A stretch of DNA of 8,286 nucleotides from NCBI GenBank assembly GCA_009778015.1, contig WRKS01000014.1:1-8286 (forward strand). Reading direction: 5' to 3'. Under the pieces are notes generated by a model. That model was given only the letters and a program-made list of their open reading frames with translations, did not search any database and had not been told where the DNA came from. Shown in pieces: positions 1 through 5,463 of the stretch. Each line of letters opens with the position of its first letter. Position 1 is the stretch's first letter. The position numbers and the translations under genes are program-made. This DNA comes from Candidatus Saccharimonadota bacterium (GTDB lineage Bacteria; Patescibacteriota; Saccharimonadia; Saccharimonadales; Saccharimonadaceae).

Positions 1-170
1 GGGGTCTCCGGCGGCCGCCGGGCGCGTGCTGCTGTAGCCGGGAGCCGCAGGCGAGACGTCCGAGCGAGACGGCGTCCACCCGTAACGACGGGCTGGACGA
101 ACGTCGTGCCCGCGTGAGCCGGTTGGCAGAGACCCGGCAAGGTATTGAGGGGCAGAGACAGGACCCCGAA
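1..170 (+). repeat. GC-rich hairpin-forming insert inside leuS
   Basis: This stretch carries consecutive inverted repeats: a perfect 14-bp palindrome CCGGCGGCCGCCGG at 8-21, a hairpin at 73-99 (CGTCCA plus CCCGT pairing with ACGGG and TGGACG, one bulged base, 4-nt loop), and GCCGG/CCGGC at 118-122 and 134-138. It stays in frame and encodes low-complexity sequence without LeuRS character. It shares GACAGGACCCCGA (157-169) with both units of the tandem repeat in the sortase gene. Boundaries are uncertain, and the left end may lie outside the window. Confidence 0.5.
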
Positions 171-650
171 ATTAAGCGTATCCGGGCCAAAACCATCAAG
201 CGCGTCCAAGACGACCTAGAAAATATGCAATTCAACACCGCGGTCGCGGCCCTGATGGAGGGCCTAAACGGCCTCAGCAAGCACGAACCCGACGCCGAGA
301 CCTTGGCCGATTTCTGCATCTTGCTCTCGCCTTTCGCACCCCACATCGCCAACGAACTCTACGAGCAACTAACCGCCGCCTCCTCGGCCGATGGCGCGCC
401 GCTCCGCCTTGACGACGCCGAGTTCCCAACCTACGACGAAACAGACCTCGCCGAAGACGAGGTGGAGGTTGTTATCCAAGTTAACGGCAAAGTCCGCAGC
501 CGTATAAAAATCCCCGCTGACGATCTCAACGAGGCTACCCTCCTAAGTATATCACAATCAGACGCCAAAGTCAAGAGTTTCATCGGCTCTACCCCTGTCA
601 AGAAAACGATTGTGGTTCTAAAGAACAGGCTAGTCAATGTCGTCGTTTAA
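1..650 (+). CDS. leuS: Leucyl-tRNA synthetase, C-terminal part (5' end outside window)
   Basis: Leucyl-tRNA synthetase charges tRNA-Leu with leucine in the cytoplasm. Only the C-terminal part is present; the frame (codons beginning at base 3) is open to the window edge, so the GTG at 114 is not taken as a start. From about base 180 the protein matches the LeuRS anticodon-binding helical domain: a TIKRVQDDLE helix, then FNTAVAALMEGLN and LLSPFAPHIANELYE. The C-terminal small domain follows, with VIQVNGKVRSRIKIP and an ending LKNRLVNVVV, which is typical of the family. Bases 1 to about 170 encode Arg/Pro/Ala-rich sequence that I cannot align to LeuRS; they form hairpins and look like an in-frame repeat insertion between the catalytic and anticodon-binding domains (see separate entry). 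The gene ends at TAA 648-650, 48 bp before the next gene. Confidence 0.88.
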   Translation, partial: GLRRPPGACCCSREPQARRPSETASTRNDGLDERRARVSRLAETRQGIEGQRQDPEIKRIRAKTIKRVQDDLENMQFNTAVAALMEGLNGLSKHEPDAETLADFCILLSPFAPHIANELYEQLTAASSADGAPLRLDDAEFPTYDETDLAEDEVEVVIQVNGKVRSRIKIPADDLNEATLLSISQSDAKVKSFIGSTPVKKTIVVLKNRLVNVVV

Positions 651-675
651 TCTACGAAAATCTGCGTTACACCCC

Positions 676-689
676 TCTTTTGCAAAAGA
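676..689. promoter_or_regulatory. 14-bp perfect palindrome before the pseudouridine synthase gene
   Basis: TCTTTTGCAAAAGA is a perfect palindrome in the 48-bp gap between leuS and the next gene. It lies directly before the probable Shine-Dalgarno AAAGG (689-693), which is 5 nt from the ATG at 699. It could be a protein binding site or a weak hairpin that affects ribosome access. No -10 box is evident, so co-transcription with leuS is likely. Confidence 0.3.
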
Positions 690-698
690 AAGGCGAAT

Positions 699-1919
699 AT
701 GAAGTGGACCAAAAAGCACGCAATTGACTTCCTCTGGAAGTTTGGCGAAATCAAAACCGAGCTCGTGGACGACCAAAAACTCTCCGGCCTCCGCCAAGTG
801 GACAATATCACCGAGTTCCGCTTTGCGGCCGAGGGCGCCGCGCCGGTCACCTATTGGGCGGTGGACATCTCGCAAGACCCCGGTCTCACCCCCGCCGCCG
901 ACTCCACAGACTCGTCAACCCTCCTTACCGCGGCCAAACCGGTTCTCGCCCAAGTCCAAAAAATCGCGCCCAACGCCCGCCTGCAATTTGTCAAAGTGGG
1001 CGAGGACCGCGGCAAAACCTTTGCCTTGGTCCGCACCTTTCCCCAAAAGCGCCTAGACACCCTGGTCGCCGAGCGGTTTAACCTGAGCCGCGCCGCCGCC
1101 AAAACTAAGATTGAGGCCGGCAAGGTGTCTCTCAATCACCCCAAGACCGCTCGCGCCGTCAAAGGGTCCGCAAGTGCGGTGCTCAAGCCGGCCAAAGAAT
1201 ACGACGAGGACGTCCAACTAGAACTCGCCCCCACGCCCCAGCCCGAAAGCACCCTAGATTTACCAGTTCTCTACCAAGACGAAGATGTTATTGTTATTGA
1301 CAAACCGAGCGGTATATTGTCTCATAGTAAGGGTGAATTCAGCCCCGAAGAAACCGTCGCCACTTGGCTGGCAGACCGCGAGGAGGAGCAGAGCGAGGAC
1401 CCGTCGCATAGCGAGCGCCGCGGCATCGTCCACCGCCTAGATCGCGGCACCAGCGGCGTGATGATTCTTGCCCGTAACCCGGTCGCCGAAAAGTTCCTCC
1501 AAAAACAATTCGCCGAGCGCAAGGCAAACAAGACCTATCTCGCGATTACCGAAGGCGAACCCAAACAGCACGAACTAATACTTGACCTGCCGATCGCCCG
1601 CAACTTCAAAAAACCGACCACGTTTTTGGTTAGCGGCAGCGGCAAGCCGGCCCAAACTCATCTGCGAGTGGCTCAAGTCGCGCCCATGGGGCTCTATTCC
1701 CTCTTGGAACTCAAGCCCGCGACCGGCCGCACCCACCAGCTCCGCGTTCATCTCGCCTACCTCAATCACCCCATTTTAGGCGATGAGGTTTACGGCGGCA
1801 AAAAAGCGCCGCGCCTCATGCTCCACGCCAGCGAACTGGAGCTGACGCTCCCCAACTCCGAACGAAAAACTTTTAAATCCAAAACCCCGCCGGAGTTTAG
1901 CAAGTATGTTTCTAGATAA
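699..1919 (+). CDS. RluA/RluD-family rRNA pseudouridine synthase with N-terminal extension
   Basis: Members of this family convert specific uridines of 23S rRNA (sometimes tRNA) to pseudouridine. The 406-residue product has three parts. Residues 1 to about 114 are an unrecognised N-terminal region. Residues 115-178 look like an S4 RNA-binding domain (KRLDTLVAERFNLSR, then IEAGKVSLN). Residues 188-390 form the synthase domain, opening with LYQDEDVIVIDKPSGI and carrying the catalytic motif HRLDRGTSG at 245-253 with the expected catalytic Asp248. The ATGRTHQLRVHLAYLNHPILGD segment (split here by no gap) matches the family's C-terminal motif. The usual RluD length is near 300-330, so this protein is long because of the N-terminal region. 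Residues 227-241 (Glu/Ser/Arg-rich) fall within a repeat-like DNA stretch. AAAGG sits 5 nt before the ATG. The 3' end overlaps the next gene by 14 bp, suggesting translational coupling. The exact target uridine cannot be told. Confidence 0.9.
   Translation: MKWTKKHAIDFLWKFGEIKTELVDDQKLSGLRQVDNITEFRFAAEGAAPVTYWAVDISQDPGLTPAADSTDSSTLLTAAKPVLAQVQKIAPNARLQFVKVGEDRGKTFALVRTFPQKRLDTLVAERFNLSRAAAKTKIEAGKVSLNHPKTARAVKGSASAVLKPAKEYDEDVQLELAPTPQPESTLDLPVLYQDEDVIVIDKPSGILSHSKGEFSPEETVATWLADREEEQSEDPSHSERRGIVHRLDRGTSGVMILARNPVAEKFLQKQFAERKANKTYLAITEGEPKQHELILDLPIARNFKKPTTFLVSGSGKPAQTHLRVAQVAPMGLYSLLELKPATGRTHQLRVHLAYLNHPILGDEVYGGKKAPRLMLHASELELTLPNSERKTFKSKTPPEFSKYVSR
1376..1423 (+). repeat. Small repeat-like insert in the pseudouridine synthase gene
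   Basis: CCGCG (1376-1380) and CGCGG (1419-1423) form inverted ends around a purine-rich segment that contains TCGCATAGCGAGCG (1404-1417). This 14-mer recurs exactly at 4554-4567 inside the intergenic inverted-repeat element. The insert is in frame and encodes Glu/Ser/Asp/Arg-rich residues just before the catalytic motif, where homologues usually have a short variable loop. GAGGACCCG (1395-1403) also recurs at 2862-2870 in the sortase gene. Confidence 0.4.
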
Positions 1920-2520
1920 AGACGCCAACCTCGCGGCCATCGCCGCCAAATTCTCTTGTATTATCTTGTTCGGCCGCCCAGATAGGCTGCTTCAGCAGTT
2001 CCGCCTCGCCGCCTCTGGCACCTTCCCCGGCGCCCCCCTCCTCGTCTTTGAAAAAGAGGACAAAAAAACCAAAATCACCTTAGACATTTCGCAAGAACTG
2101 GTCCGCCTCAATACCGCCCTGCCCGAGTCTACCCCCGAGCGCCCCAACTTTTTGGTGGTCAAAAACGCCGAGTTGCTCAATGACAACGCCGGGAATGCCC
2201 TGCTCAAAACTTTTGAGGAGGCGCGCCAACATTTTGTCTTGCTCGCCGAGCCGCGCGCCCGACTTTTGCCAACGATTTTAAGCCGCTCCGCCGTGTTTTA
2301 TGGGCCGGCCAACCATGCGCCGAGCGCCCAAGCGACCGAACTGGCCCACTTGCCGACCGCCGACCTTGCTAACAAACTGGACAAAAAACCCGAGCTGGCG
2401 CTTGAGGTGCTGAATCTCTTGGCGCATCAGACCGCCGACCAACTTGACCAACTTACCGGCGCCGCCCAAGCGATTCTCGCCGGCAACAACCCCAAACTTG
2501 CGATTCTCTCGTTTTTGTGA
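1906..2520 (+). CDS. holB: DNA polymerase III delta'-like clamp-loader subunit (short)
   Basis: The delta' subunit is part of the clamp loader that places the sliding clamp on primed DNA. The family is shown by NALLKTFEE (97-105, the delta'/gamma NALLKxLEE motif), the preceding FLVVKNAELLND (a Walker B-like position), and LLPTILSR (120-127, family LLPTIxSR, which contacts the neighbouring ATPase site). Oddities: the product has 204 residues against roughly 300-330 for usual delta'; the P-loop is missing (LFGRPDRLLQ stands where GxxGxGKT would be); and the usual SRC box reads SRS. Loss of ATP binding is known for delta', which is often not a functional ATPase. The C-terminal collar domain seems absent or very short. 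The start overlaps the preceding gene by 14 bp; GGAG at 1892-1895 is 10 nt upstream. The symbol is by family resemblance. Confidence 0.72.
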   Translation: MFLDKDANLAAIAAKFSCIILFGRPDRLLQQFRLAASGTFPGAPLLVFEKEDKKTKITLDISQELVRLNTALPESTPERPNFLVVKNAELLNDNAGNALLKTFEEARQHFVLLAEPRARLLPTILSRSAVFYGPANHAPSAQATELAHLPTADLANKLDKKPELALEVLNLLAHQTADQLDQLTGAAQAILAGNNPKLAILSFL

Positions 2521-2526
2521 TATAAT
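2498..2526 (+). promoter_or_regulatory. Extended -10 promoter giving a nearly leaderless sortase mRNA
   Basis: TTGCGA (2498-2503), a 17-bp spacer and TATAAT (2521-2526), with the extended -10 TGA (2518-2520) that is also the stop codon of the delta'-like gene. A start 6-8 nt after the -10 box falls at about 2533-2535, on or next to the ATG at 2535. No Shine-Dalgarno sequence precedes that ATG, in keeping with leaderless translation. Confidence 0.7.
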
Positions 2527-2534
2527 GTAAGTAT

Positions 2535-3449
2535 ATGAACAAGGTTTGGCAATGCGTGGTGGCCGCAGCAGTCGGCGGCGCCCTCGCGTTCGTCCCTGCC
2601 GTCTTATCGGTACGCGCCTATACCGCCTTTGCCACCACCGAAACCGCCGCAATCGCCCCGCCCGACACCAGCCGCAACTTCGGCGCCTCCCGGGCCATCC
2701 CACCCCGCGACCTGCTTGACGAGGAAGCGCTATCTGAATCTGTTGGGGCGATGAACGATGATATTGATAAGGGCGAGCGAGGGGTGGTGGCCGGTGGGGA
2801 CCCCGCCCCCGCTCGCGAAGCGGCCAACGAAGTGCCGATTCTGCGAGTAGAGGGGGATGGGGAGGACCCGGACGACAGGACCCCGAGCGCTGGAGCGGCT
2901 GCGGCGCGGGCGGCAACATCGGACGACAGGACCCCGAGCGCGAGAGCGACTGTAGCTCGGGCGGCAACACCTAGCTGCACCAACCGCATCGTCATCCCGA
3001 GCCTCGGCATCAATAACTGCCTCGTCAACCGCACGGCCGAGACCATCACCCAGACCCCCAACCGCCAAAGCGGCAGCGCGGCCAACATCTCTACCGGCGA
3101 CTCCCGCTTTATCTATGGCCACAACTCATCCAACATCTTTGCCCGGCTCGGCGAGATCCAAAACGGCGCCCTCATCCAGATCTTCACCAGCCACGGCACC
3201 GAAACCTACCGCGTTAACCTCGCTGAGTCTCGCAAGAATTTTGACTATCGCTGCCTCTCTGCCGGCAACGTCAATCGGCTGGCCGGCATCACCGCCTACC
3301 GCATCGCCAACTGCCCCAATCTGCTCTCTATGAATAGTCTGGTTTACGGCCAGCCCAACACTTTGTCTCTGATGACCTGCGCCGGCTCTTACGAACAGGC
3401 GCTCGGCACCAACAACCGCCGCCACATCATTTTTGCCGACCGTATCTAG
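2535..3449 (+). CDS. Membrane-anchored sortase-family transpeptidase
   Basis: Sortases are extracytoplasmic cysteine transpeptidases that cut sorting signals and join proteins to cell-wall or pilin nucleophiles. The 304-residue product has an N-terminal hydrophobic segment at about 5-28 (signal anchor). A low-complexity Ala/Thr/Pro/Asp/Arg-rich linker runs from about 35 to 146 and includes two 17-residue repeats (113-129 and 130-146). The sortase domain spans about 148-304. The catalytic triad is visible: His196 in YGHNS, Cys282 in LMTCAGSY, and Arg295 or Arg296 in NNRRHIIFA. Extra cysteines (in SCTN, NNCLVN, YRCLS, NCPN) could form disulfides outside the cell. The class is unclear; D/E/F-like is possible. 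No LPXTG-type substrate is encoded nearby, and the pilin-like protein downstream lacks one. The gene has its own promoter and is probably leaderless. The linker seems built from repeat DNA. Confidence 0.87.
   Translation: MNKVWQCVVAAAVGGALAFVPAVLSVRAYTAFATTETAAIAPPDTSRNFGASRAIPPRDLLDEEALSESVGAMNDDIDKGERGVVAGGDPAPAREAANEVPILRVEGDGEDPDDRTPSAGAAAARAATSDDRTPSARATVARAATPSCTNRIVIPSLGINNCLVNRTAETITQTPNRQSGSAANISTGDSRFIYGHNSSNIFARLGEIQNGALIQIFTSHGTETYRVNLAESRKNFDYRCLSAGNVNRLAGITAYRIANCPNLLSMNSLVYGQPNTLSLMTCAGSYEQALGTNNRRHIIFADRI
2773..2816 (+). repeat. GC-rich hairpin in the sortase linker
   Basis: GCGAGCG (2773-2779) pairs with CGCTCGC (2810-2816), and the stem continues through the following G-run against the C-run at 2801-2809 with a mismatch and a wobble. 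The loop is rich in G and T. It lies in the non-conserved linker region of the sortase and adds to the evidence for repeat insertion there. Confidence 0.45.
2871..2972 (+). repeat. Two tandem 51-bp units in the sortase linker
   Basis: Units at 2871-2921 and 2922-2972 begin with the identical GACGACAGGACCCCGAGCG and end with a shared CGGGCGGCAACA. The period is 51 bp (17 codons), so the frame is preserved. Each encodes DDRTPSA followed by an Ala/Arg-rich stretch ending in ARAAT. Differences are concentrated in the middle of the unit. The 13-mer GACAGGACCCCGA also occurs in leuS at 157-169. Confidence 0.85.
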
Positions 3450-3460
3450 TGTGATATACT
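3433..3460 (+). promoter_or_regulatory. Probable ruvB promoter
   Basis: TATACT at 3455-3460 is preceded by TGA (extended -10), with a weak -35 TTGCCG at 3433-3438 (16-bp spacer). It overlaps the sortase stop codon. The expected start near 3467 would give a leader of about 30 nt that includes the strong AAGGAGG site. Confidence 0.5.
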
Positions 3461-3473
3461 GAAGAAAAGTTAT

Positions 3474-3494
3474 AAGGAGGCTCGGCGTTAGCCG
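3474..3494 (+). promoter_or_regulatory. ruvB ribosome binding site with a small hairpin before the start
   Basis: AAGGAGG (3474-3480) is an excellent Shine-Dalgarno site but lies 15 nt from the TTG at 3496 and 24 nt from the ATG at 3505. No ATG, GTG or TTG in the ruvB frame is nearer. CGGC (3483-3486) can pair with GCCG (3491-3494) around a GTTA loop. Folding would shorten the effective gap to the TTG to about 3 nt, which favours the TTG start. Confidence 0.4.
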
Positions 3495-3495
3495 T

Positions 3496-4545
3496 TTGCG
3501 GTTTATGGCGGTTGAGAGGATTATTGACGCTGGTTGCAGCGACGACAGCTTAGAGGCACCCGAGGAGCGGGCCTACGAAAACACGCTGCGGCCCCAGCGC
3601 CTGGCCGAATATATCGGTCAAGAAAACCTCAAAACCGGCCTCCAACTGGCGATTGACGCCGCCAAGCAGCGTAAAGAACCTCTAGATCACGTGCTCTTGT
3701 TTGGCCCGCCCGGGTTGGGTAAGACCACTCTCGCCGGCGTCATTGCCAATGAGATGGCCGCCTCCGCCAAAAAAGGCGCCGAGCCCAAGGTTAATCTCAA
3801 GATGACCTCTGGCCCCAGCATTGAGCGCCCCGCCGACCTCGCCGCGATTTTGACCGGCTTGCAAGACGGCGACGTGCTCTTTATTGACGAAATCCACCGC
3901 CTGAGCCGCACCGTTGAAGAGACGCTCTACTCGGCGATGGAAGATTATGTGCTGGATATCATGATCGGCAAAGGCCCGGCCGCGCGGTCCGTCCGTTTGC
4001 CGCTGCCCCGCTTTACCTTGGTCGGTGCCACCACCCGCGCCGGCAGCCTGGCCAATCCACTCCGCGACCGTTTTGGCCTCGTTTACCGCTTAGAGTATTA
4101 TGCCATATGTGATATAAAACAGATTATTTCTCGTTCGGCCCGCATTTTAGACCTTACCCTTGCAGATGATGCGGCCGATGTCTTGGCTGAGCGCGCCCGG
4201 CTTACCCCTCGCATCGCCAATCGCTTGCTTAAGCGTGTCCGCGACTACGCCGAGCTTAACAACTCCGGCAATATCAACAAGGACATCGCCCAAAAATCCC
4301 TGGAGCTGCTCCAGATTGACCACCTCGGCCTGGATTCGGCCGACCGCAACCTGCTTAAAATTATGCTTGAGCATTACAGCGAGCGCCCGGTTGGTGTCAA
4401 AACCATCGCCGCCCTCACCGGCGACGAAACCTCCACCATTGAGGACTACTACGAGCCCTACCTGATGCAAATTGGCTTCCTGGAACGCACCCCCCGAGGC
4501 CGAGTGGTAACCAAGAGGGCACGCGAACATTTATCATACGAGTAG
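3496..4545 (+). CDS. ruvB: Holliday junction branch-migration helicase RuvB
   Basis: RuvB is the AAA+ motor of the RuvAB complex, which drives branch migration of Holliday junctions in recombination and repair. The 349-residue product is full length. Visible motifs are the conserved entry [12 protein letters not shown], Walker [10 protein letters not shown] (70-78, Lys76), Walker [10 protein letters not shown] (Asp131-Glu132), the [18 protein letters not shown] segment, sensor 1 [10 protein letters not shown], the PLRDRFG box that holds the arginine finger (up to residue 192), sensor 2 [14 protein letters not shown], and a C-terminal winged helix ending with [18 protein letters not shown]. 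About ten residues ([13 protein letters not shown] region) are inserted after NEM relative to E. coli RuvB. The TTG start is chosen from ribosome-site geometry; ATG 3505 would give 346 residues. ruvA and ruvC are not in the window. The stop lies inside the left arm of a large inverted repeat. Confidence 0.97.
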   Translation: MRFMAVERIIDAGCSDDSLEAPEERAYENTLRPQRLAEYIGQENLKTGLQLAIDAAKQRKEPLDHVLLFGPPGLGKTTLAGVIANEMAASAKKGAEPKVNLKMTSGPSIERPADLAAILTGLQDGDVLFIDEIHRLSRTVEETLYSAMEDYVLDIMIGKGPAARSVRLPLPRFTLVGATTRAGSLANPLRDRFGLVYRLEYYAICDIKQIISRSARILDLTLADDAADVLAERARLTPRIANRLLKRVRDYAELNNSGNINKDIAQKSLELLQIDHLGLDSADRNLLKIMLEHYSERPVGVKTIAALTGDETSTIEDYYEPYLMQIGFLERTPRGRVVTKRAREHLSYE

Positions 4546-4648
4546 CCAGCGCTTCGCATAGCGAGCGATGCGGGGTGAATCGCCGGAGGCGAGAGGGGTG
4601 CCAGCGCCCTGGCTGCCTCGCGAGTCTTGAGAAGCGCTGGCTACTCGT
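4538..4648. repeat. 111-bp element with 18-bp perfect inverted ends and internal hairpins
   Basis: The arm ACGAGTAGCCAGCGCTTC (4538-4555) is the exact reverse complement of 4631-4648. The 75-nt interior holds further hairpins: GCAT/ATGC (4556-4559 with 4568-4571), TCGCC/GGCGA (4580-4584 with 4588-4592) and GCCAG/CTGGC (4600-4604 with 4609-4613), plus the palindrome CTCGCGAG (4617-4624). The fold would be a multi-branched, cloverleaf-like structure. The left arm includes the ruvB stop codon, and the right arm ends 4 bp from the pilin stop codon, so the element fills the gap between two convergent genes. No T-run follows either arm, so it is not a classical terminator. No coding capacity is seen. 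It could be a non-autonomous mobile element or a REP-like sequence. Confidence 0.75.
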
Positions 4649-4652
4649 GAGG

Positions 4653-5042
4653 CTAGTGCCGGCTGCGGCGGACAAAATCGGTTTCTTTTTCTAGGGTGGC
4701 GCGCAAGACGTAGCTGGAGCATTTGCCGTCGGCGCAGTTTTCTGGTTCGTAGTGCAGATTGGAACCGACACCGCTCACAAAGTTGCCGTTTTGGTCCACC
4801 AAAAACCTCGGGTCGGCGCCGCGCAAGCTGTCCTCGGTCAAGACCTCCGGATAATAGCCAAAGGTAAAGCGGTAAACATCCTCTAGCGCGTAGTAAATCG
4901 CGTTAATCGCCGTTTTGTTGTGGTCGTCGCGCGCGTAGGCGTCAATTGTCGCCTTTTGCAGAAAGAAAAACACCACCGCGCCGCCCACAAAACCAATCGC
5001 GATGATTAATTCTAGCGCCGTAAAGCCTCGTTTCATTCTCAT
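4653..5042 (-). CDS. Type IV pilin-like (prepilin/pseudopilin) protein
   Basis: The 129-residue product begins MRMKRG followed by FTALELIIAIGFVGG, a class III (prepilin) signal: prepilin peptidase would cut after Gly6 and methylate Phe7, and Glu11 is the conserved +5 glutamate. Residues 7-28 form the hydrophobic assembly helix. The globular part has YYPEVL, common in minor pilins and pseudopilins, a Cys103-Cys108 pair that could form a disulfide, and a YVLRATLE strand near the end. Such proteins build type IV pili or type II secretion pseudopili and sit in the membrane before assembly. No assembly ATPase, PilC or peptidase gene is in the window. A promoter lies 6 nt upstream of the first ATG with no Shine-Dalgarno site, so the mRNA is probably leaderless; Met3 is an alternative start. 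Confidence 0.85.
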   Translation of the reverse strand: MRMKRGFTALELIIAIGFVGGAVVFFFLQKATIDAYARDDHNKTAINAIYYALEDVYRFTFGYYPEVLTEDSLRGADPRFLVDQNGNFVSGVGSNLHYEPENCADGKCSSYVLRATLEKETDFVRRSRH

Positions 5043-5048
5043 GCGCTC

Positions 5049-5078
5049 ATTATATCATAAAAATGCCAGAACGCCCAA
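5049..5078 (-). promoter_or_regulatory. Promoter of the pilin-like gene, nearly leaderless
   Basis: On the minus strand TATAAT lies at 5054-5049, with TGA before it as an extended -10 and a weak -35 TTGGGC at 5078-5073 (18-bp spacer). Only 6 nt separate the -10 box from the ATG at 5042, so transcription should begin at or within a base or two of the start codon. Confidence 0.6.
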
Positions 5079-5114
5079 GCATCAGTGCAAAAGCTCTCAA
5101 GCATCAGTGCAAAA
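5076..5114. repeat. Two perfect 17-nt direct repeats, 22 bp apart
   Basis: CAAGCATCAGTGCAAAA occurs at 5076-5092 and again at 5098-5114, separated by GCTCT. The 22-bp period is close to two helical turns. The first copy touches the -35 region of the pilin promoter, a geometry seen for operators bound side by side on one DNA face. The second copy runs into the terminator stem. Confidence 0.6.
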
Positions 5115-5146
5115 ACGCCGACCTCCCGGTGGAAGCGGCGTTTTTT
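5111..5146 (-). terminator. Intrinsic terminator (can act on both strands)
   Basis: AAAAACGCCG (5111-5120) pairs with CGGCGTTTTT (5136-5145) around a 15-nt loop. On the minus strand it follows the 87-residue gene and ends in a T5 run; on the plus strand it ends in T6. It separates that gene from the pilin promoter. Confidence 0.75.
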
Positions 5147-5194
5147 ATCAAGTCAAAAGTATTAGTCGCCTTATTGTTAGCCGACTTAGGCCGG

Positions 5195-5458
5195 CTAGTG
5201 CTGTCCGCCCAAAGCGGCCTCTACGATTTGTCCCAACCTGGCCGAGCGCTGGTAAAAGCGCTCTCTGAATCGTTGGTCGCCCACCGCTGTAAAGAAATCG
5301 CCGAGCGTCGTGCTGCAATCAAGCAAGCCCTTCAGATAGCCGGTTGTCACCCCGTTGGCCTTCACTTCGTGCGCGATCTGTAAAATCAGCGCGCGGTCCA
5401 GGTTGCCGACCAAGATCTGGTCCATTTTGTTCATTGCGGTTTTCATCTGTTTTCCCAT
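5195..5458 (-). CDS. Hypothetical 87-residue protein, divergent from recA
   Basis: I do not recognise this protein. It begins MGKQMKTAMNKMDQILVGNL and has no signal peptide, membrane segment or known motif that I can see. Composition suggests a soluble, mainly helical protein with a basic N-terminus, an amphipathic centre (DRALILQIAHEVKAN, YLKGLLD), one cysteine (residue 48) and an Arg-rich patch (RFRERFYQRSAR). The start is fixed by AGGAGG at 5469-5464, 5 nt before the ATG at 5458; the frame also extends upstream to an ATG at 5494, but that lacks a ribosome site. It has a near-consensus promoter, a 113-nt structured leader and its own terminator, so it is a well-expressed single-gene unit. 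The divergent arrangement with recA hints at, but does not show, a link to repair. Confidence 0.75.
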   Translation of the reverse strand: MGKQMKTAMNKMDQILVGNLDRALILQIAHEVKANGVTTGYLKGLLDCSTTLGDFFTAVGDQRFRERFYQRSARLGQIVEAALGGQH

Positions 5459-5463
5459 GCTTT

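Noticed and set aside
114..650. Independent gene starting at GTG 114
   Set aside because: No ribosome site, and the frame is open to the window edge; it is the tail of leuS.
2278..2970. 230-residue minus-strand open frame opposite the delta'-like and sortase genes
   Set aside because: Arg/Pro/Gly-rich shadow of GC-rich coding sequence on the other strand, with no ribosome site or recognisable motif.
4538..4648. tRNA-like gene suggested by the cloverleaf-like fold
   Set aside because: The outer stem is 18 bp rather than 7, and there is no T-loop GTTC-type sequence or CCA-ready acceptor end.
5076..5114. Possible CRISPR array
   Set aside because: Only two 17-nt copies with a 5-nt spacer; far too short and few for a CRISPR array.
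5063..5383. Plus-strand 106-residue frame opposite the 87-residue gene
   Set aside because: It runs through the direct repeats and the terminator hairpin, and lacks a ribosome site, while the minus frame has promoter, AGGAGG site and terminator.
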